This document shows positions 7,301 to 16,306 of a stretch of 64,000 bases of DNA, one piece after another; within the stretch, counting starts at the first letter, position 1; the number at the start of each line of letters is the position of its first letter. Location of the stretch: contig JABWBH010000008.1 of assembly GCA_013360585.1 (NCBI GenBank), positions 1-64,000 of the forward strand, given 5' to 3'. The stretch is from Phycisphaerae bacterium. GTDB lineage: Bacteria; Planctomycetota; Phycisphaerae; UBA1845. The translations under genes were made by a program, and so were the position numbers. The notes under the pieces are model-generated. The model had not been told where the DNA came from. It saw nothing but the letters and a program-made list of their open reading frames with translations, and did no database searches.

Positions 7301-7555
7301 AAGTTTGTACTTGCGTCTTTGTCGCCGCCAGAACATCCGCCGGGGGAGGCGCGCCTGGCGTCGGGCGGCGCCGCGGGCTTCGTCGCGGCCTGATTCGATG
7401 TCCCCTTCGACTCCTTCATCGAACGCGTGAACCCCGGAGCGAATGAGCGCCGCCGGGCGATTCGGCTCGGGCTCCTCGATCACGGCCCAGCCGATGGAAG
7501 CGACGCCGACGTCCAAGCCGAGGGAATAGGGCTTTCGATCCGCTAAAGATTTCAT
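4364..7555 (-). CDS. cas9: Cas9 RNA-guided DNA endonuclease (type II-C)
   Basis: This is the effector nuclease, cutting DNA complementary to the crRNA with its RuvC and HNH sites. In numbering from an upstream GTG (7561): RuvC-I YSLGLDVGVASIGWAV with catalytic D17; Arg-rich bridge helix at about 65-95; RuvC-II TIRIELARELKR with E520; HNH at 599-635 with FDVEHILPFSRS (H603) and ENRDRKRNN (N626); RuvC-III HRHHAVDAIVVA with H747 and D750. All catalytic residues are present. About 1063 aa without csn2 or cas4 nearby indicates II-C. The ATG at 7555 is preferred because AAGGGGG sits at proper spacing. The last 250 residues hold the wedge/PAM-interacting region and are basic. The stop overlaps the cas1 start. 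Confidence 0.98.
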   Translation of the reverse strand: MKSLADRKPYSLGLDVGVASIGWAVIEEPEPNRPAALIRSGVHAFDEGVEGDIESGRDEARGAARRQARLPRRMFWRRQRRKYKLLRILQRARLLPDGVIGQPQAMHDYLLKLDADLRRAHLASGDRIAAHLLPYKLRARALDQALTPTELGRAFYHLAQRRGFLSNRKSMKKDEDEGVVKQGILELAAKIQAAGARTLGEYFAGLDPEAERIRKRWTARQMYIDEFNAIWQAQAPHHPSILTEAFRSELYRAIFFQRPLKSASHLIGRCELVPNARRAAVADRLFQKFRILQNVNNLEVLPSDGPARPLSAEERAKVISALTSEGDMTFARLRGKQMLKLPKGTELKVWGQDEEKKLPGHRTDEKLREVFGERWDSMSDDIRDAIVIEILSFEKPQALERRAIKAWNLDPAKAKELSELRLEQGYAAHSRKALRMLIDGDKERGIPGMQDGTRYGTARRELFPESFKSSEPVDRLPPLKKAMGEVRNPAVERTLTELRKLVNEIVRVYGKPQTIRIELARELKRARKERERLSKENAAREKLRAKARARILAEAGVQEPRRSDIEKALLWEECEGQCPYTGQSIPFASLFGPSPQFDVEHILPFSRSLDNSFLNKTLCAVAENRDRKRNNTPFEAYSRDPKRYEEILARVRRFKGDAAEKKLTRFEMQQIPEDFVSRQLNDTRHAAVKAADYLAMLYGGRTDANGRLRVQVSAGGLTAHVRNELGLNAILDDGGQKTREDHRHHAVDAIVVAMLGPRQVQILQTAAERASAQGRRLFASVEEPWTGFLDDVRKAVDSINVSWRQDRKLAGGLHEETNYSAKEHSHADKKGQLKPHRHVRKPVDTMSESQVDDIVDPIIRERVRAWIALRDAKTDDPKPPYPVSHTHDGREIPIKTVRIRKTIGVEPVGMDQTPDGPKPGPRTRYVKPGANHHTVIVATLDKYGNETRWDDYPVTRLEAHRRHAAGRPIIRKDWGENRKVKFTLTRNEYLLVRDQEGGDRLIRCISVSEGANEFRLHTDARSATEARKPGSGARIGLSGENMRKRNARKVRVTMLGDVIPCHD

Positions 7556-7565
7556 GGGCACCCCC

Positions 7566-7571
7566 TTGACA
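7566..7571 (+). promoter_or_regulatory. Probable -35 box of the tracrRNA promoter
   Basis: A perfect TTGACA lies 32 bp before the anti-repeat on the plus strand and overlaps the cas9 Shine-Dalgarno region on the other strand. The best -10 at 18 bp spacing, TAAGGT (7590-7595), is poor, so only the -35 box is convincing. cas9 and tracrRNA are transcribed divergently from this short region. Confidence 0.45.
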
Positions 7572-7602
7572 ACACGAGGCTCTTTATCGTAAGGTTATCG
7601 TT

Positions 7603-7744
7603 AGTGTATCTGAGCGACGTTTTTCCGCAAGTCACAGTAAGCGGTCAAACGGCCGCGCACGGCAACGCTCCAGGTGAGCGCCCAGGGCGGACTCTCAGGG
7701 GTTAGCCCGCACCGCTCTCGCACCTTCGGGTCGGGAGCTTTTTT
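7603..7744 (+). ncRNA. tracrRNA
   Basis: The 5' part (7603-7638) is the anti-repeat. AGTGTATCTGAGCGACG is a perfect 17-nt complement of the repeat's 3' end, followed by a mismatched 7-nt internal loop and GCAAGTCACAG, which pairs with the repeat's 5' end with one G-U wobble. Next come TAAGCGGTC-AAAC-GGCCGC, a 6-bp hairpin, then GCACGGCAACGCTC. This closely follows the Neisseria tracrRNA layout (TAAGGCCGTC, then GCCGCAACGCTC). It ends in a strong terminator at 7714-7744. The RNA pairs with each crRNA, recruits RNase III and is bound by Cas9. Exact ends are estimated. Confidence 0.93.
7714..7744 (+). terminator. Intrinsic terminator of tracrRNA
   Basis: GCTCTCG at 7714-7720 pairs with CGGGAGC. 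Inside is an ACC-TTCG-GGT tetraloop stem, and six T residues follow. Confidence 0.9.
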
Positions 7745-7760
7745 CTTGCGCGGGGCGCCG

Positions 7761-7868
7761 CGCGGTTCGGTGCGCGGTTCGGTGCGCGGTTCGGCGCGCG
7801 GTTCGGCGCGCGGGGTGGCGCACGGTTCGGCGCGCGGGGTGGTGCGCGGGGCGGTGCGTGGTTCGGCG
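7761..7868. repeat. 12-bp minisatellite, about nine units
   Basis: Nine 12-bp units of the type CGCGGTTCGGYG follow the tracrRNA terminator, drifting to CGCGGGGTGGCG. In one frame they read as a four-residue RGSV/RGSA repeat, but no believable gene surrounds them. Confidence 0.85.
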
Positions 7869-7986
7869 AGGAATGAGGCCGCGCGGTGCGCGGGGAGTGC
7901 ATCCGCCGCGCCCACTGTTATCCTATGCAGCCTGAATCCTGCGGCATCGGGTCGGGTGCGGCTACGGGTTGACATTCCTGCACCGC

Positions 7987-8079
7987 GAGGCGCAGGCGTG
8001 GGACCAAGAGGGGGAGGCGCGGGCGTGGGACCAAGACGGGGAGGCGCAGGATTGGGAACCAAGACGGGGAGGCGCGAGG
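7987..8079. repeat. About three 27-bp direct repeats
   Basis: Three imperfect units of GGAGGCGCRGGCGTGGGACC followed by AAGACGG lie upstream of the next gene. I see no gene in 7745-8119; the open frames there are products of these repeats. Confidence 0.8.
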
Positions 8080-8122
8080 CTTCTTCGGTCGCAGCGATGG
8101 CCGGAACACAGGACGATCAGTG

Positions 8123-9010
8123 ATGACTTTGCGAACTGAATCCACGGACGAACGCATCCGCATCTTCGACGGTGAGACGCTGCTGGCGTCGTACCGCTTC
8201 AAGACGTGGCAATCGAAGCCGTATTTCGAGCACGTGGCGCTGCCGGCGGACTGCGGGGAGCATGCGGGGGAGAACCTGGTGCTGGTCTGTCCGCATGACC
8301 ACGTCTGGCACTTCGGATTGTGGTTTGCGCAGAAGCGCGTGGACGAGATCAACTTCTGGGAGGTCGAGGCGCTGCGCGTGGAGAAGAGCAAGCCTTACGG
8401 GGAGTGCGTCCATGTGAGCCTCTTCGACGTGAAGCCGCACTCTGACAAGTGCGTCGCGTTCGGGCAGCGCATCGACTGGGTCAGCGAACACGGGGAGAAG
8501 ATCCTCGAAGAGCGGCGGACGATCGAGGTTCATGCTCCGCGCGACCGGGCGTACCGCATCGACTGGACGATCGAGCTGAAGGCGATCGGGCAGGAGCGGA
8601 AACTCAACAGTTGGGGGCGGTGGGGGCATTACTCCGGTCTGTGCTGGCGGCCGATCCGCTCGCTTTACGGGGGGGACTGGATGAACGCGGAGTTTGAGTA
8701 TTTCTGGAACGTGACGGCGGAGCGATCGAAGTGGTGCGACTTCACGGGCAAGCTCGATCGCTCACCGGTGTTCCTGAAACCCGAGCAGGCCGGCATGACG
8801 ATGTTCGATCATCCGGGCAACCCCGGTTATCCGACGCGCTGGTACGCGGTGTACGAACCCTTCGCGTTCATGAACGCCAACCGAACGTATAACAGCGAGT
8901 TCCCCATCGCGAAAGACGCGACGACGACGTGGCGCTACGGCGTCTTCGTGCATTACGGCGCGGCGGACCGGGCGCGGATCGAAGCGGAGTACGCGCGCTA
9001 CGCGGGCTGA
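8123..9010 (+). CDS. DUF6807 / PmoA-family protein
   Basis: A 295-residue soluble protein resembling the DUF6807 ('PmoA family') proteins common in Planctomycetota and Bacteroidota. Supporting segments are the early DGETLLASYRFKTWQSKPYF, CPHDHVWHFGLWFAQKRVDE with the paired-His region near residue 65, and the late RWYAVYEPFAFMNANRTYNS. Despite the family name, nothing suggests methane oxidation. Homologues often sit near sugar catabolism genes, but no such genes are adjacent here. There is no signal peptide. The start is ATG 8123 just after an alternative GTG at 8120. Confidence 0.75.
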   Translation: MTLRTESTDERIRIFDGETLLASYRFKTWQSKPYFEHVALPADCGEHAGENLVLVCPHDHVWHFGLWFAQKRVDEINFWEVEALRVEKSKPYGECVHVSLFDVKPHSDKCVAFGQRIDWVSEHGEKILEERRTIEVHAPRDRAYRIDWTIELKAIGQERKLNSWGRWGHYSGLCWRPIRSLYGGDWMNAEFEYFWNVTAERSKWCDFTGKLDRSPVFLKPEQAGMTMFDHPGNPGYPTRWYAVYEPFAFMNANRTYNSEFPIAKDATTTWRYGVFVHYGAADRARIEAEYARYAG

Positions 9011-9234
9011 GGGAGAGGGTTGGCGCGTGCGCGGCGCCTGCGCTGGGCCTGCGGCGGCCTTGATTGAATTCAAAAGGGTCCTTCGGTCGTGCAGGCCGTG
9101 CGTGGCGTGCGTTGATCGAGGGGGCTGCGCAAGGGATCCCCCACTGGTCATGAACAAGCCGCCTGTTTGACGCCGGGACGAACGTGAGGATAGAATGCAG
9201 CGTTGTCCGCGGCGGATCTCGCGGCTCGCATTTC

Positions 9235-10596
9235 ATGAGCAAAGTCACCGAAAGCATGCAGGTTACGCCGCGCGGAAGTCTCTCCGTCACCCGGGAGCGG
9301 GCGATGCTGGTCGGCGTCTTGCTGCCGGATGCGAACGTGGATCCGGCGAATCCGCTGGCGGAGCTGGCGGCGCTGGCGGAGTCGGCGGGCGCGGAGGTGG
9401 TTGACTCCCTCGTGCAGAAGCGTCTTTCGCCGCATCCGGGGCTTTTTGTCGGCACGGGGAAGGCGCGGGAGATCAAGGACCGCGCCGACGCAGCCGAGGC
9501 GACGGTCATCGTCTTCGACAACGACCTTTCTCCGCGCCAGATTCGCGGGTTGGAGGAGATTGTCGAGCGTAAGATCCTGGATCGCAGCGAGCTGATTCTC
9601 GACATTTTCGCGAGCCGGGCGCGCACGCATGAGGCCCGGCTTCAGGTGGAGCTTGCGCAGCTCGAGTACACCGCCCCGCGTCTGCGCGGGATGTGGACGC
9701 ACCTGGAGCGGATCGCCGGCGCGGCGGGCGGGGGGGGCGCCGGCGTCGTCGGCGGGATCGGAACGCGCGGTCCCGGCGAGCGCCAGATCGAAATTGACCG
9801 TCGGCTGGTGAAGGACCGCATTCTCCAGCTCAAGCGTGAAATCGAAGAGATCGACCGGCGCAAGCTCCGCGAGATTCGAGCGCGTGCGGATGAGTTCACC
9901 GTCTCGCTCGTCGGGTACACCAACTCGGGGAAGACGACGCTGCTGAACCGCCTGACCGGGGCGGAGCAGTTCGCGAAGGACATGCTTTTCGCCACGCTGG
10001 ATACGAAAACGACCCGGTGGCACCTCGGCGACGGCTCGCGCATTCTGCTGTCCGACACCGTCGGGTTCATCCGGGATCTGCCGCACCGTCTCGTTGCGTC
10101 GTTCCGCGCCACGCTCGAGGAGGCGATCCACGCCGACCTTCTGCTGCACGTGGTGGATGCAGCCTCGCCTTTTGCGCTGCACCAGGTGGAGTCGGTCAAC
10201 GCGGTCCTGGCGGAGCTGGGCTGCCGGGAGCATCCGTCGCTGCTGCTGCTGAACAAGGTGGACGCAGTCGTAGACGACACGAATCTGAAGATTCTGATGC
10301 ACCGGTCGCCGGAGTCGCTGCCGATCAGCGCGAAGACGGGGCAGGGGCTGGAGGCGCTGGTGGAGCGCGTGCGCACGGTGATGAAGGGCAAAGTCGTCGA
10401 GACGATGCTCCGCGTTCCGGGCGCCGACGGGCGGGCGATCGCGGAGATCGAGCGCTACGCGCATGTTCTGTCGCGGACGTACGAGGACTCGACGGTGTTG
10501 TTCCGCGTGCGTGCGAATCAGACGCAGCTCGCACAGCTCAAAGGGCGGCACGCGGGGCTGAAGGAGGTCGCTGAAGGTGAGGCCGCTTCCGCCTGA
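9235..10596 (+). CDS. hflX: Ribosome-associated GTPase HflX
   Basis: HflX splits stalled or hibernating 70S ribosomes. The N-terminal nucleotide-binding domain (about 20-180) includes LFVGTGKAREIKD and FDNDLSPRQIRGLE. A Gly-rich linker contains GGIGTRGPGERQIEIDRRLV, diagnostic of HflX. The G domain has SLVGYTNSGKTTLLNRLTG (G1), DTVGFIRDLP (G3) and LLLNKVD (G4). The start is uncertain: a GTG at 9184 in frame would add 17 residues, and no strong ribosome binding site marks either. The stop overlaps the next gene by 20 bp, suggesting one transcript. Confidence 0.95.
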   Translation: MSKVTESMQVTPRGSLSVTRERAMLVGVLLPDANVDPANPLAELAALAESAGAEVVDSLVQKRLSPHPGLFVGTGKAREIKDRADAAEATVIVFDNDLSPRQIRGLEEIVERKILDRSELILDIFASRARTHEARLQVELAQLEYTAPRLRGMWTHLERIAGAAGGGGAGVVGGIGTRGPGERQIEIDRRLVKDRILQLKREIEEIDRRKLREIRARADEFTVSLVGYTNSGKTTLLNRLTGAEQFAKDMLFATLDTKTTRWHLGDGSRILLSDTVGFIRDLPHRLVASFRATLEEAIHADLLLHVVDAASPFALHQVESVNAVLAELGCREHPSLLLLNKVDAVVDDTNLKILMHRSPESLPISAKTGQGLEALVERVRTVMKGKVVETMLRVPGADGRAIAEIERYAHVLSRTYEDSTVLFRVRANQTQLAQLKGRHAGLKEVAEGEAASA

Positions 10597-12034
10597 GGCC
10601 GCCGCACGCGTGATCCCGGCGGTTGCTCTCGCCGTGTGCGGCGCGGCATCCGCCTTTCAGACGACTCGCGGCGCCTCGGACGTCTCCACGACGATCGAAG
10701 TCACCCTGACGCTCCCTGACGGCGTCGAATTCACCGGCAAGGTCGTCGATCACGACGAGTACGCCGTCATCGTCTTCGCCGACGGCGCGCCGCACGTCTT
10801 TGCGTGGCGGGACCAGACCGGAGGCAGCGAATACCGCGTTCGCAAGGCGCTGCTGCGGATGACGCGGGGCGCGGACGGGCTGACCGCGGAAGATCATTTC
10901 CGTCTCGGCGTCCGGATGCTGGAGCGGGACGAGACGCAGCTTGCCGTGAACGAGTTCCGCGATGCGGCTCGCCTGGATCGGGCGTACGACGTCCGCGCCC
11001 GCGAGGCGATGTCCGCGCAGCGCGATCGTCGCGCCGCTGCTGCCCCGTCGCCCGCGTCTCCTGCCGATCCGGACCCCTCCGAGATTCCGCTTGCGCTTGG
11101 GATGGCGGACCTGCTGGAGTCGCTGGCGCCGTCGGACGACGAGCTTCGCATTCGGCCGACGCCGCCGGAACAGGTCGAGGCGGTGACGACGCGCTTCCGG
11201 ACGTTCTTCGATCCGAAGCTCAAGTCCGTCATCAGCCCCGAGATTTCGCTCGTCGAGACCTCGCATTTTCTGATCTGGACCGACCTGCCGACGTCGCAAC
11301 GGCCGGCGTTGGCGGACGCGGCGGAGCGGATGTACGACGCACTTTGCCGGCAATTCGAGGTTGACCCTGCTTCGATCGTGTTTCTGGGAAAGTGCCCCGT
11401 GTTCTGCTTCCGGTCGAAGGGACGGTTCCTGACGTTCGCCCGGGCGTTCGACGGTTATCGGGAAACGAATGCCGTGGGGTACACCCGGTCGGTGGAGGCG
11501 CGCGGATATGTGCATGTCGCGCTGTTCTACCAGGGTCGGACCGAGGAGGACTGGGAGCGTTTTCTTTGCACGCTGGTTCACGAGGGTTCGCACGCCTTTC
11601 TGCACCGTCTTCACGCCAGCCGGCTGATCCCCGGCTGGATCAATGAGGGGTACGCGGATCTCATGACGGAGCGGGTGCTCGGTGAAGACAGCTTCACCGG
11701 GGAGTGCGCCGCGCTTCTCGGAAAGGCCTTCGCCCGACATGACTGGCCGGTTCGGAACCTGATGCGCGGTTCCGGTCCGATCCTGGTGCATCAGTACCCC
11801 GTGGCGCACAGTCTGGTGGGTTGGCTTGAGTCGCGGGATCCTCGGTCGTTCATGCGGTTCATCCTCCTGCTGAAAGAGGGGAATCCGGTGGAGGCGGCGC
11901 TGGGGTCCGCGTTTGAGGGGATGACGCTTGAGGGGTGGGAGTCCGGGTGGCGGGAAGCCTGCCACAGCGCCGTCACGACTCGACAACCGCCGGCGGGTGG
12001 GGAATCTGGCGCAATCGCCGCGCCCCGACCCTGA
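10577..12034 (+). CDS. Secreted gluzincin-type metallopeptidase-like protein
   Basis: A 485-aa protein whose hydrophobic N-terminus (VIPAVALAVCGAASA) looks like a signal peptide. A small beta-type segment at about 40-95 is followed by a TPR-like helical stretch and a linker. The C-terminal domain has CTLVHEGSHAFLHRLH (HExxH-type zinc motif) followed by GWINEGYADLMTERV, where the second Glu sits as in gluzincins (DUF1570-like proteins of Planctomycetota). It would be a zinc peptidase outside the cytoplasm; the substrate is unknown. It overlaps hflX by 20 bp but has an unrelated role. Confidence 0.7.
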   Translation: MRPLPPEAAARVIPAVALAVCGAASAFQTTRGASDVSTTIEVTLTLPDGVEFTGKVVDHDEYAVIVFADGAPHVFAWRDQTGGSEYRVRKALLRMTRGADGLTAEDHFRLGVRMLERDETQLAVNEFRDAARLDRAYDVRAREAMSAQRDRRAAAAPSPASPADPDPSEIPLALGMADLLESLAPSDDELRIRPTPPEQVEAVTTRFRTFFDPKLKSVISPEISLVETSHFLIWTDLPTSQRPALADAAERMYDALCRQFEVDPASIVFLGKCPVFCFRSKGRFLTFARAFDGYRETNAVGYTRSVEARGYVHVALFYQGRTEEDWERFLCTLVHEGSHAFLHRLHASRLIPGWINEGYADLMTERVLGEDSFTGECAALLGKAFARHDWPVRNLMRGSGPILVHQYPVAHSLVGWLESRDPRSFMRFILLLKEGNPVEAALGSAFEGMTLEGWESGWREACHSAVTTRQPPAGGESGAIAAPRP

Positions 12035-12315
12035 CGAGACGACGGGCTTCCGATAGGCTCGCGGATGCGACAGTTTTCGACCGACGGACGCTGCGCAATT
12101 GCCCTTGGTTCGTCGTAACATTCAGACCTTGCGCCGGGCGCAGCGACGTGCGCGCTGGCGAGCGTGTATCAGGGAGTAAACATGCCGGGGCCGCGGGGCA
12201 GGTTTTTTCGTCCTGCCGGGCGGAAGCCGGTTGCGTCGTCTTACATCTGACGGACCGGGAGGCGGTCGTCGCCGCGCTCCCGAACGCAGGGCGAGTCAGC
12301 GAAGGAGAACACATC

Positions 12316-15300
12316 ATGAGAGCAGGGCTGAGTTTGATTCTGACGGCCGCACTGGGCGCCGTCGCGTGGGCCGACCCTCCGAAATCCGAGGAGAATCTGG
12401 ATATCGGGGCGGTCGTGTCGGAAATGATGGTCAAGGGTTCCGGAAGCGGCTCGTCGAAGGGGGGGGAATACCCCGACTTCAACGAGATCACAAAAGACAT
12501 GACATCGCAGAAGGGCATGTTCACGCTCTGGATGCACTCCGACGGCGAGAAGGATCCGGAGAAGCTTCTGGCGCAGATTCCCGTGGCGTTTCTCGGCGAG
12601 CAGTTCATGCTATCGACGAGCGTCTCCGGCGGCGGGTTCTTCACCGGGTTTCCGCTGGACCAGCGGGTGGTGAAGTGGGTGGTGCAAGGCAAGCAGCTTC
12701 TGCTGATCGAGCCGCAGACGCGGTATGTCCGGAACAGTTCGAAAGAGGTGGACGACGTGGTCGCCCGGACCTACCCGGAACGCATCCGGGTGGCGGTCCC
12801 GATCGTGACGAAGTCCCCCTCGGGCGACCCGGTGATCGACCTGGGCGATCTGCTCAAGAGCGACTTCGCGGACATCGGCTGGCTGACGGGCGGGTTCGGT
12901 CCTTTCGGCGGGCTCGGCGGAGGCGGCGGGATCAACCCGGCGCTGAGCAAGTGGAGCAAGAAGAAGACGTTCCCGGAGAACGTAGAGATCGGCGTGGAAC
13001 TGGCGACCTCGGCCGGATCGCCGCCCGGGTCGTACTCCAAGACGGGCGTGCATTACAGCTTCTGGAAGCTGCCGGCGTCGGATTACCAGCCGCGCGCGGC
13101 GGATGACCGGATCGGATATTTCCTGACCGCGAACCAGGACTGGTCGAAGTCGGTGGACTCGCGCGACTTGTTCAACCGTTTCATCGACCGGTGGCACCTG
13201 GTGAAGCGCGATCCGTCGCTGCCGCTGTGCGAACCGAAGCAGCCGATCATCTTCTACATCGAGAAGACGGTCCCCGTGCAGTACCGCCGGGCGGTGCGGG
13301 ACGGCATCCTGGAGTGGAACAAGGCGTACGAGAAATGCGGTTTCCTTAACGCGATCGAGGTCCGCCAGCAGACGGACGACAATGAGTGGAAGGATCTCGA
13401 CCCCGAGGACATGCGTTACAGCTTCTTCCGCTGGATCGTGACGGGGGCGGGCTTCGCGATGGGACCGCACCGGGCGAATCCCTTCACCGGGCAGATTTAC
13501 GACGCGGACATCATTTTCGACGACTCGATGGTGCGCTTCTTCGAGACCGAGATGTCCACGCTGACGCCGGACGCGCTGGTTTCGTCGAAGCTCGCCGACG
13601 TTGGCGTCGAGCGTTTTCTGGATCGCTTCCCGCAGTGGCGCCGACCGACGGATGACTGGACGACCCTGAAGTTCAAGGAGGAGCCGACCTGCAACGCGCG
13701 TGACGTGGCGCAACACCGTGCCCGCGCGCTGGGGCTGCACACCTGCGACTACGCGGACGGCATGAAGCATCAGATGCAGTACGCCGGTGCGGTGCTGGCG
13801 GCGGCTCCGCGCGACGTGAAGGACCAGTTCCTTTACGAAGTCATCAAGGAAGTCGTGATGCATGAGGTCGGGCACACGCTCGGACTGCGTCACAACTTTA
13901 TCGCCAGCTCGATCTGGACGCTGGATGAAATCAAGCAGCGTGCGAAGAAGGGCGACGCGACGACGGGGTCCGTGATGGACTACAACCCGGCGATCTTCTT
14001 TGCGGACCTGACGAAGGACCACCGCTTCATCACGCCGACGATCGGTCCGTATGATTACTGGGCGATCGAATACGGCTACCGTCCCTTCGACGGTTCATTC
14101 CAGACCACCGTCGCGTCGGGCGGCGCATCGGCGAACCCCGCGCCGACGCCGGGAGCCGCGCCGGCGTCCCCGGACGGCAAGAAACAGCGCAAGGCGGATC
14201 GCGCGGACGCATCGCCGGGCGGCGGCGAGTCGCCCGGGGCGCCCGCGGACGTCGCTGTCGCGAATTCCGCCGACAAGGCCTCGGACGAGGAGACGGGTCC
14301 GGGCGCGTGCGGCAGCGAAGCCGAAATGCTCGCGAGCATTGCGTCCCGCGCCGCAGAGCCGGAGCTGGCATACGCAACCGATGAGGACTGCACGATGCTC
14401 GGCGCGGACCCGCGGGTCAACCGCTTCGACTGCGCGAAGGATCCGATCAACTGGGCGAAAGAGCAGATCGCCCTCATCGACAAGCGGATGAGCGACGTGC
14501 TGACCTGGGCGGTGAAGGACGACGAGTCCTGGTATCACCTCGGACAGACGTACATGAGACTCGTCTTCACACGGGCGAACGTTCTCAGCTTCGTCGGGCG
14601 CTATGCCGGCGGACAGTACTTCGCCCGGGCGCACAAGAACGATCCGAACGCGCCGCCGCCGCTGACCGTCGTGGACGCTCAGACCCAGCGGCAGGCGATC
14701 GAGTTCCTCGAGGAGACGATCTACTCCGACGGGTTCTTCCACTTCGATGAGAAGGTGCTGAACCACCTCGTTCCGCCGCGTTGGTGGCATGACGGAGCGG
14801 ATGCGAGCATGACGCATGACTTCCCGGTGCACAACCTGATCGCGGTCATGCAGTGGAGCGAGTTGTTCGATCGCTGGTTTCCGCCGACGCTTCAGCGCAT
14901 TCATGACGCGGAGCTGAAGACCAACGGCAGCGACACGTTCACCGTCGCCGAGTACATCCAGCGCCTCGAGAAGGCGGTCTGGAGCGACGCGACCAGCGTC
15001 AAACGTGCCGGGGATGGGACGTGGTCGGACGACAAGCCCTTCCTGTCCAACATCCGCCGGTCGCTCCAGCGCGAATACCTCGGGATCGTCGAGCCGCTGG
15101 TGCGCTCGCAGCCGGGCGCGCCGCTGTCGCCGGATCTGCACGCGATGGTGCAGTACTCGCTGAAGCGGACGGCGGCGGACCTCGACAAGGTGGTGGGGAC
15201 GGGCAAGCTGGACTTCGCCTCGGCGGCGCACCTGACGGCGTGCAAGTCGCGCATCGACCGGATGCTGGCGCCGCAGCTTGAGGAATACTCAGGCGGCGGA

Positions 15301-15345
15301 GCGGGGGGCATGACGCTCATGCGTCCGGCGGGCGACGGGCGCTGA
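12316..15345 (+). CDS. Secreted DUF5117-type zinc metallopeptidase
   Basis: The start is ATG 12316, behind GAAGGAG, giving 1009 aa with a signal peptide (MRAGLSLILTAALGAVAWA). A longer open frame upstream lacks these signals. The N-terminal half matches the DUF5117 type: GMFTLWMHSDGEKDPEKLL, FLTANQDWSKSVDSRDLFNR and FYIEKTVPVQYRRAVRDGI. The catalytic motif VVMHEVGHTLGLRHNF is a met-zincin HExxHxxGxxH site. SVMDYNPAIFF follows and supplies the Met-turn. A low-complexity Ala/Pro/Asp insertion of about 80 residues follows the catalytic domain. The family is widespread in Bacteroidota and Planctomycetota with unknown substrates. Confidence 0.85.
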   Translation: MRAGLSLILTAALGAVAWADPPKSEENLDIGAVVSEMMVKGSGSGSSKGGEYPDFNEITKDMTSQKGMFTLWMHSDGEKDPEKLLAQIPVAFLGEQFMLSTSVSGGGFFTGFPLDQRVVKWVVQGKQLLLIEPQTRYVRNSSKEVDDVVARTYPERIRVAVPIVTKSPSGDPVIDLGDLLKSDFADIGWLTGGFGPFGGLGGGGGINPALSKWSKKKTFPENVEIGVELATSAGSPPGSYSKTGVHYSFWKLPASDYQPRAADDRIGYFLTANQDWSKSVDSRDLFNRFIDRWHLVKRDPSLPLCEPKQPIIFYIEKTVPVQYRRAVRDGILEWNKAYEKCGFLNAIEVRQQTDDNEWKDLDPEDMRYSFFRWIVTGAGFAMGPHRANPFTGQIYDADIIFDDSMVRFFETEMSTLTPDALVSSKLADVGVERFLDRFPQWRRPTDDWTTLKFKEEPTCNARDVAQHRARALGLHTCDYADGMKHQMQYAGAVLAAAPRDVKDQFLYEVIKEVVMHEVGHTLGLRHNFIASSIWTLDEIKQRAKKGDATTGSVMDYNPAIFFADLTKDHRFITPTIGPYDYWAIEYGYRPFDGSFQTTVASGGASANPAPTPGAAPASPDGKKQRKADRADASPGGGESPGAPADVAVANSADKASDEETGPGACGSEAEMLASIASRAAEPELAYATDEDCTMLGADPRVNRFDCAKDPINWAKEQIALIDKRMSDVLTWAVKDDESWYHLGQTYMRLVFTRANVLSFVGRYAGGQYFARAHKNDPNAPPPLTVVDAQTQRQAIEFLEETIYSDGFFHFDEKVLNHLVPPRWWHDGADASMTHDFPVHNLIAVMQWSELFDRWFPPTLQRIHDAELKTNGSDTFTVAEYIQRLEKAVWSDATSVKRAGDGTWSDDKPFLSNIRRSLQREYLGIVEPLVRSQPGAPLSPDLHAMVQYSLKRTAADLDKVVGTGKLDFASAAHLTACKSRIDRMLAPQLEEYSGGGAGGMTLMRPAGDGR

Positions 15346-15367
15346 CGCTGGAAGTTCGGAAGACTGA

Positions 15368-15401
15368 GGGGAGGCGCGGGTGGACAAACCCGTGCCTCCC
15401 C
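15368..15401 (+). terminator. Intrinsic terminator after the metallopeptidase
   Basis: GGGGAGGCGCGGGT (15368-15381) pairs with ACCCGTGCCTCCCC (15388-15401), 14 bp with one G-T pair, then GCTTTC. Confidence 0.7.
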
Positions 15402-15444
15402 GCTTTCATTCCGGCTCCCGAAAAGGGGCCGGAGTTGAATCAGG

Positions 15445-16173
<729 letters not shown>

Positions 16174-16306
16174 GCGACGCTCCTGGACTGGATATTCCCC
16201 GGACGGACCGAGGAGTTCCGCTTCGCACCCCTTGCCTGAAAGCGGTGTTGAAACTTGTTCCGGCAATATCCGCACCGCGGCAGATCCGGGAACCGGCGGA
16301 CGCGGC

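Noticed and set aside
7674-8123. A 149-codon frame downstream of the tracrRNA promoter region
   Set aside because: It overlaps the tracrRNA and consists mostly of RGSA/RGSV units from a minisatellite.
15402-15444. A manganese (yybP-ykoY) riboswitch upstream of the TerC gene
   Set aside because: The leader is too short and shows only one small hairpin, without the conserved riboswitch core.
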